DNA from: Vicinamibacteraceae bacterium
GTDB taxonomy: Bacteria > Acidobacteriota > Vicinamibacteria > Marinacidobacterales > Marinacidobacteraceae
Assembly: GCA_012271265.1 (NCBI GenBank)
Contig: JAAXGQ010000079.1
Coordinates: forward strand, 1 to 48,740
DNA: 48,740 nucleotides
Direction of reading: 5' to 3'
Shown here: in pieces, positions 44,996 through 48,740 of the stretch
Layout of the letters: each line of letters opens with the position of its first letter
Position numbering within the stretch: the first letter of the stretch is position 1
Notes under the pieces: generated by a model
The model's database searches: none
Told to the model about the DNA's origin: nothing
What the model saw: the letters and a program-made list of their open reading frames with translations, nothing else
Made by a program: the position numbers and the translations under genes

Positions 44996-45871
44996 TCAGG
45001 AGCCGGGAAGGGCGGACTCCATCATCGCCCCGATGTCGGCCGGGCTCTCCACGACGTGCACTCCGGCGGAGCGAAGGGCCTCCATCTTTTCGGCCGCGGT
45101 CCCCTTGCCGCCCATCACGATGGCGCCGGCGTGACCCATCCTGCGGCCCGGGGGCGCGGTCTGGCCGGCGATGAAGCCGACGACCGGCTTGGTCATCTCG
45201 CGGCGGATGAAGTCAGCGGCCTCTTCCTCGGCGCTGCCGCCGATCTCGCCGATCAGGACCACCGCCTCGGTCTCGTCGTCGGCTGCGAAGAGCTCGAGGA
45301 CGTCCACAAAGCTCGTCCCGATGACCGGGTCCCCCCCGATCCCCACGCAGGTGCTCTGTCCGATGCCGCGCCGACTCAATTGGTGCACCGCCTCGTAGGT
45401 GAGCGTCCCGCTGCGGGAGACCACGCCGACAGCGCCCTCGCGGTGGATGAAGCCGGGCATGATCCCGACCTTGGCGCGGTTCGGAGAGATGGCGCCGGGA
45501 CAGTTCGGGCCCAGGATCCGCGTCCCGCCGGGAGGGCGCGCGCGCACCACACGCACCATGTCCTGCGTGGGGACGTTCTCGGTGATCGAGACCACGAGGT
45601 CGAGACCTGCGTCCACCGCTTCCGCGATGGCGTCAGCCGCGAAGCGGGGCGGCACGAAGACCAGCGAGGTGTTCGCCCCGGTGGCGCGGACCGCCTCACG
45701 GGCGGTGTCGAAGACGGGAACCCCGGCGACTTCCTGGCCACCCTTTCCCGGAGTCACCCCGGCGACGACCCTCGTCCCGTAGTCGCGGCAGGCCCCGGTA
45801 TGGAAGGCGCCTTCCCGCCCCGTGATTCCCTGGACCAGCAGTCGGGTCTCGTGTCCGACCAGTACGCTCAT
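44996..45871 (-). CDS. sucD: Succinate--CoA ligase alpha subunit
   Basis: SucD, with SucC, interconverts succinyl-CoA and succinate with NTP formation in the TCA cycle. The 291 residues include the CoA-binding [20 protein letters not shown], the [20 protein letters not shown] region, [20 protein letters not shown] and the phosphohistidine in [20 protein letters not shown]. It starts at the ATG at 45871, 7 bases after sucC. Confidence 0.97.
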   Translation of the reverse strand: MSVLVGHETRLLVQGITGREGAFHTGACRDYGTRVVAGVTPGKGGQEVAGVPVFDTAREAVRATGANTSLVFVPPRFAADAIAEAVDAGLDLVVSITENVPTQDMVRVVRARPPGGTRILGPNCPGAISPNRAKVGIMPGFIHREGAVGVVSRSGTLTYEAVHQLSRRGIGQSTCVGIGGDPVIGTSFVDVLELFAADDETEAVVLIGEIGGSAEEEAADFIRREMTKPVVGFIAGQTAPPGRRMGHAGAIVMGGKGTAAEKMEALRSAGVHVVESPADIGAMMESALPGS

Positions 45872-45878
45872 GCGGCTC

Positions 45879-47042
45879 TCACGCTGCCCTCAGTTTGGCA
45901 ACGACCTTGTCGGCGGCGTCCTTCATGCCGTCGGCGGGGGTGAAGTCCATCCCCGAATCCGCGAGCATGCGCCGGGCAACCTCCACGTTCGTGCCTTCCA
46001 TCCGGATCACGATGGGAAGCCGGAGACCCAGCTTCCGTACCGCGGCGATCAGGCCTTCGGCCAGACGATCGCAACGGAGGATGCCGCCGAAGATGTTGAT
46101 GAGCACGATCCGGACGGAGGAATCCGAGGAGAGGATCCGGAACGCGTTCTCGATCTGGTCGGCGCTTGCGCCTCCGCCCACGTCCAGGAAATTCGCGGGC
46201 TCGGCCCCGGCGAGCTTCACGATGTCCATCGTCGCCATCGCCAGGCCGGCGCCGTTCACCATGCAGCCGACGCTCCCGTCGAGCTTGATGTAGTTCAGGT
46301 GGTGCCGGTCCGCCTCCACCTCGAGCGGGGATTCCTCGCGAATGTCGCGGAGCGCTGCGACCTTCCGCTGCCGGAAGAGGGCGCTGTCATCCACCGACAG
46401 CTTGGCGTCGAGGGCCAGGACCTCGCCATCTCCGGTGACGAGCATCGGGTTGATCTCGACCTGGCTCGCGTCGAGGCCGTCGAAGGCCCGGTAGAGGGCA
46501 AGCAGGAAAGAGACGCCGTTTCCGAACGCCGGCCCCTTGAGGCCGAGGCCGAACGCGAGGCGGCGGGCCTGGAATGGCTGCAGCCCCACCGCGGGATCCA
46601 CAAGGACCGTCTGGATCTTCTCCGGCGTCTCGATGGCGACCTCCTCGATGTCCATGCCGCCGGCGGCGCTGGCGATGATCATCGGACGGCCGCTGGAGCG
46701 GTCCACGATGAGGCTCACATAGAGCTCGCGGGCGATGTCAACGCCCTCTTCGATGAGCAGCCGGCGCACCAGGCGTCCTTCCGGACCGGTCTGCTTCGTC
46801 ACCAGAACGTGGCCGAGGATGGCTTCCGCGGCCTCCCGGACTGCCGCCTCGTTGCGAGCGAGACGGACGCCGCCGGCCTTGCCCCGCCCGCCGGCGTGAA
46901 TCTGAGCCTTGACCACGACCGGGTAGCCGAGCCGCGAAGCCGCGGCGACCGCCTCCCCGACGGACTCCACCGGCTCGCCGCGCGGCACCCGGACGTCGTA
47001 CCCCGCGAGAAGCGCCTTCGCCTGGTGCTCGTGGAGATTCAT
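45879..47042 (-). CDS. sucC: Succinate--CoA ligase beta subunit
   Basis: The 387-residue ATP-grasp subunit begins [20 protein letters not shown] and contains [20 protein letters not shown], the nucleotide-binding region, [20 protein letters not shown] and the [20 protein letters not shown] / [20 protein letters not shown] / [17 protein letters not shown] core. It starts at the ATG at 47042, overlapping the mdh stop by 4 bp, so malate dehydrogenase and both ligase subunits are cotranslated. Nucleotide preference (ATP or GTP) was not deduced. Confidence 0.97.
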   Translation of the reverse strand: MNLHEHQAKALLAGYDVRVPRGEPVESVGEAVAAASRLGYPVVVKAQIHAGGRGKAGGVRLARNEAAVREAAEAILGHVLVTKQTGPEGRLVRRLLIEEGVDIARELYVSLIVDRSSGRPMIIASAAGGMDIEEVAIETPEKIQTVLVDPAVGLQPFQARRLAFGLGLKGPAFGNGVSFLLALYRAFDGLDASQVEINPMLVTGDGEVLALDAKLSVDDSALFRQRKVAALRDIREESPLEVEADRHHLNYIKLDGSVGCMVNGAGLAMATMDIVKLAGAEPANFLDVGGGASADQIENAFRILSSDSSVRIVLINIFGGILRCDRLAEGLIAAVRKLGLRLPIVIRMEGTNVEVARRMLADSGMDFTPADGMKDAADKVVAKLRAA

Positions 47043-47971
47043 GCGTCGAGGCCTATCTTGGCGATCAGGCTGCGCACCGAAGCCGCGGAACGGTCGAGCG
47101 CGGCCTTCTCGGCATCCGAGAGCCCGATCTCGATGACCTCCTCGACGCCCCCGGCGCCCAGCTTCGCCGGAACCCCGAGGTAGATGCCGTTCACCCCGTA
47201 CTCGCCTTCGAGATAAGCGGCCGAGGGCAGGATCTTCTTCCGGTCGTTCAGGACCGAGTCCACCATCTCCACAATGCCGGCCGAGGGCGCGTAGTAGGCG
47301 GAGCCGGCCTTGAGAAGAGCGACGATCTCGCCGCCGCCCTGACGCGTGCGCCGGACAATCGCGTCGATCGTCGCCTCGGGGAGGAGTTCCGGAAGCGGGA
47401 TGCCCGCCACCGTGGAGTAACGGGGGAGCGGCACCATGTCGTCACCGTGCCCGCCGAGCACGAACGCGTGGACATTCGCGACCGAGACGTTCAACTCGGC
47501 CGCGATGAAGGCCCGCATCCGGGCGGCGTCCAACACCCCCGCCATCCCGAAGACCCGGTTCTTCGCGAAGCCACTGGCCCGGAAGGCGGTCTGCACCATG
47601 GCGTCGAGGGGGTTCGAGACGACCAGCAGCATCGCATCGGGGGAGCGTTCGACCGCCTGTCGGGTCACACTGTCCACGATCTGGAAGTTCTTCTGGAGCA
47701 GATCGTCGCGGCTCATCCCCGGCTTTCGCGGGAGGCCGGCGGTGATGACCACGATGTCCGACCCGGCGGTGTCGTCGTAGCAGGTGGTGCCGGTGACCCG
47801 GACATCGCTTCCGCTGACCGGACACGATTCGAGGATGTCGAGGGCCTTCCCCTGGGGAATCCCGTCGAGGATGTCGATCAGCACCACGTCGGCGAGGCCG
47901 GCGTCGGCCAGCCGCTGGGCGGTGGTGGCGCCGACGTTGCCGGCCCCGACAACGGTCACTTTGGAGCGCAT
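47039..47971 (-). CDS. mdh: Malate dehydrogenase (LDH-like)
   Basis: The 310-residue NAD-dependent enzyme has the Rossmann motif [20 protein letters not shown], the mobile loop [20 protein letters not shown] with the substrate-binding Arg (in RKPGMSR), [20 protein letters not shown] and the catalytic His in [20 protein letters not shown]. The Arg in the substrate loop together with NPLDAM favours malate over lactate. The start is the ATG at 47971, 67 bases after icd, and the stop overlaps sucC. Confidence 0.96.
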   Translation of the reverse strand: MRSKVTVVGAGNVGATTAQRLADAGLADVVLIDILDGIPQGKALDILESCPVSGSDVRVTGTTCYDDTAGSDIVVITAGLPRKPGMSRDDLLQKNFQIVDSVTRQAVERSPDAMLLVVSNPLDAMVQTAFRASGFAKNRVFGMAGVLDAARMRAFIAAELNVSVANVHAFVLGGHGDDMVPLPRYSTVAGIPLPELLPEATIDAIVRRTRQGGGEIVALLKAGSAYYAPSAGIVEMVDSVLNDRKKILPSAAYLEGEYGVNGIYLGVPAKLGAGGVEEVIEIGLSDAEKAALDRSAASVRSLIAKIGLDA

Positions 47972-48038
47972 GCGCTACCTCCTGACTACGAAAAACTGTG
48001 GGGCGGGCGGGACGCCACGTGACATGGCAGGAGCGCCG

Positions 48039-48740
48039 TCAGCCCATGTTCTCGATGACGGCATCGGCGAATTCGGAAGTCTTCAGCTTCTCCGCCCCGT
48101 CCATGAGCCGGTGGAAGTCGTAGGTCACCCGCTCCTGGGCGATCGTCGCTTCCAGGGCGGCCTCGATCCGGTCGGCGGCCTCGTTCCAGGTGAGGTGACG
48201 GAACATCATGACCCCGGAGAGGATGACCGAACCGGGGTTCACCTTGTCCTTGTCGGCGTACTTCGGGGCCGTGCCGTGCGTCGCCTCGAAGATCGCGTGG
48301 CCGGTGTCGTAGTTGATGTTGCCGCCCGGGGCGATGCCGATCCCGCCGATCTGGGCCGCGAGGGCGTCCGAGAGATAGTCGCCGTTCAGGTTCATGGTGG
48401 CGATGACGTCGAAGTTCCGCGCGCGGGTCAGCACCTGCTGAAGGGCGATGTCGGCGATCGTGTCCTTGATCAGCACCTTGCTGCGCCACTTCCCGCCGCC
48501 GTGGGAGTCCCAGAGGGCGTCGAGGCAGCCGTCCACCTCGGCCCGTACTTCGGCCCGCCGCGCCTCGGGCATGAGGTCATAGCCCGGGTCGACGGCGCGG
48601 GCGTTGTCGACCGAGCTGATATCGGCCTGAGCCTCCCGGTTGGAGAGGATCCAGCTCTCCCGTTCGCTCACCGTCTCGTCCCGGAAATCGCGGGCGGCCA
48701 GTGTGTAGCCCCAGTCGCGGAACGCCCCCTCGGTGAACTT
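48039..48740 (-). CDS. icd: NADP-dependent isocitrate dehydrogenase, 3' part (runs off the window)
   Basis: Only the C-terminal 233 residues are in the window; the frame stays open to 48740 ([20 protein letters not shown]). Family motifs are [60 protein letters not shown] and [20 protein letters not shown]. It oxidises isocitrate to 2-oxoglutarate. It is the first of the icd-mdh-sucC-sucD TCA group on the minus strand. An apparent start at 48671 is internal. Confidence 0.95.
   Translation of the reverse strand, partial: KFTEGAFRDWGYTLAARDFRDETVSERESWILSNREAQADISSVDNARAVDPGYDLMPEARRAEVRAEVDGCLDALWDSHGGGKWRSKVLIKDTIADIALQQVLTRARNFDVIATMNLNGDYLSDALAAQIGGIGIAPGGNINYDTGHAIFEATHGTAPKYADKDKVNPGSVILSGVMMFRHLTWNEAADRIEAALEATIAQERVTYDFHRLMDGAEKLKTSEFADAVIENMG

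Overview
The window is high-GC DNA from a Gram-negative bacterium. An LptE lipoprotein, a TonB-type protein, a predicted outer-membrane porin and a two-subunit glycyl-tRNA synthetase support this. Gene content and the dispersed palindromic repeats would suit an Acidobacteriota-like lineage, but the phylum is an inference from style and is not proven here.

Layout. Positions 1-560 hold an array of a large palindromic repeat. Positions 566-18503 are a tightly packed minus-strand block of core genes, many joined by 4-bp ATGA/GTGA overlaps. Read in transcription order it runs: DUF177 protein, rpmF, fabD, fabG, acpP, fabF, M20 peptidase, mutY, leuS, lptE, holA, mgtE, recO, glyQ, glyS, mutL and a small membrane protein. 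Positions 18597-20995 carry a lipoprotein polysaccharide deacetylase and a porin on the plus strand. They are followed by a second palindromic array with an exact 150-bp period (21013-21672), an alpha/beta hydrolase and a large UbiD-family decarboxylase.

Positions 24400-39660 are the accessory region. It starts with a type II restriction-modification pair (Eco57I-like methylase and XamI-like endonuclease). Next come an internally deleted IS remnant, an exported M24-fold protein that has lost metal ligands, and a rearranged stretch with an hslU fragment and a fibronectin III fragment. The main find follows: a compact minus-strand RiPP operon (38195 down to 30360) of the thiazole/oxazole-modified type, ending at an intact DDE-type IS.

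The RiPP operon has a strong predicted promoter, a 44-residue precursor gene (38061-38195), a TPR protein with a signal peptide, an E1-like/RRE leader-binding protein, a YcaO cyclodehydratase, an unrecognised 245-residue protein, a SagB-type azoline dehydrogenase and two FtsX/MacB-type permeases. The precursor is too short for routine gene calling. Its C-terminus is ACWAGCW-GG-ACWAGCW-A, two copies of a Cys-Trp heptapeptide that differ in DNA only at synonymous third positions. The enzymes present predict a linear peptide with up to four thiazoles, each followed by Trp. I do not recognise this product class. The precursor's -35 hexamer TTGACA straddles the junction with the IS end, so the insertion may drive or have rebuilt the promoter.

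Positions 39679-48740 return to core genes: aspS, a gamma-class carbonic anhydrase-like protein, a TonB-family protein with a glycine-rich linker (plus strand), a Dcd/dUTPase-like protein, dcd, ndk, sucD, sucC, mdh and the 3' part of icd, which runs off the window.
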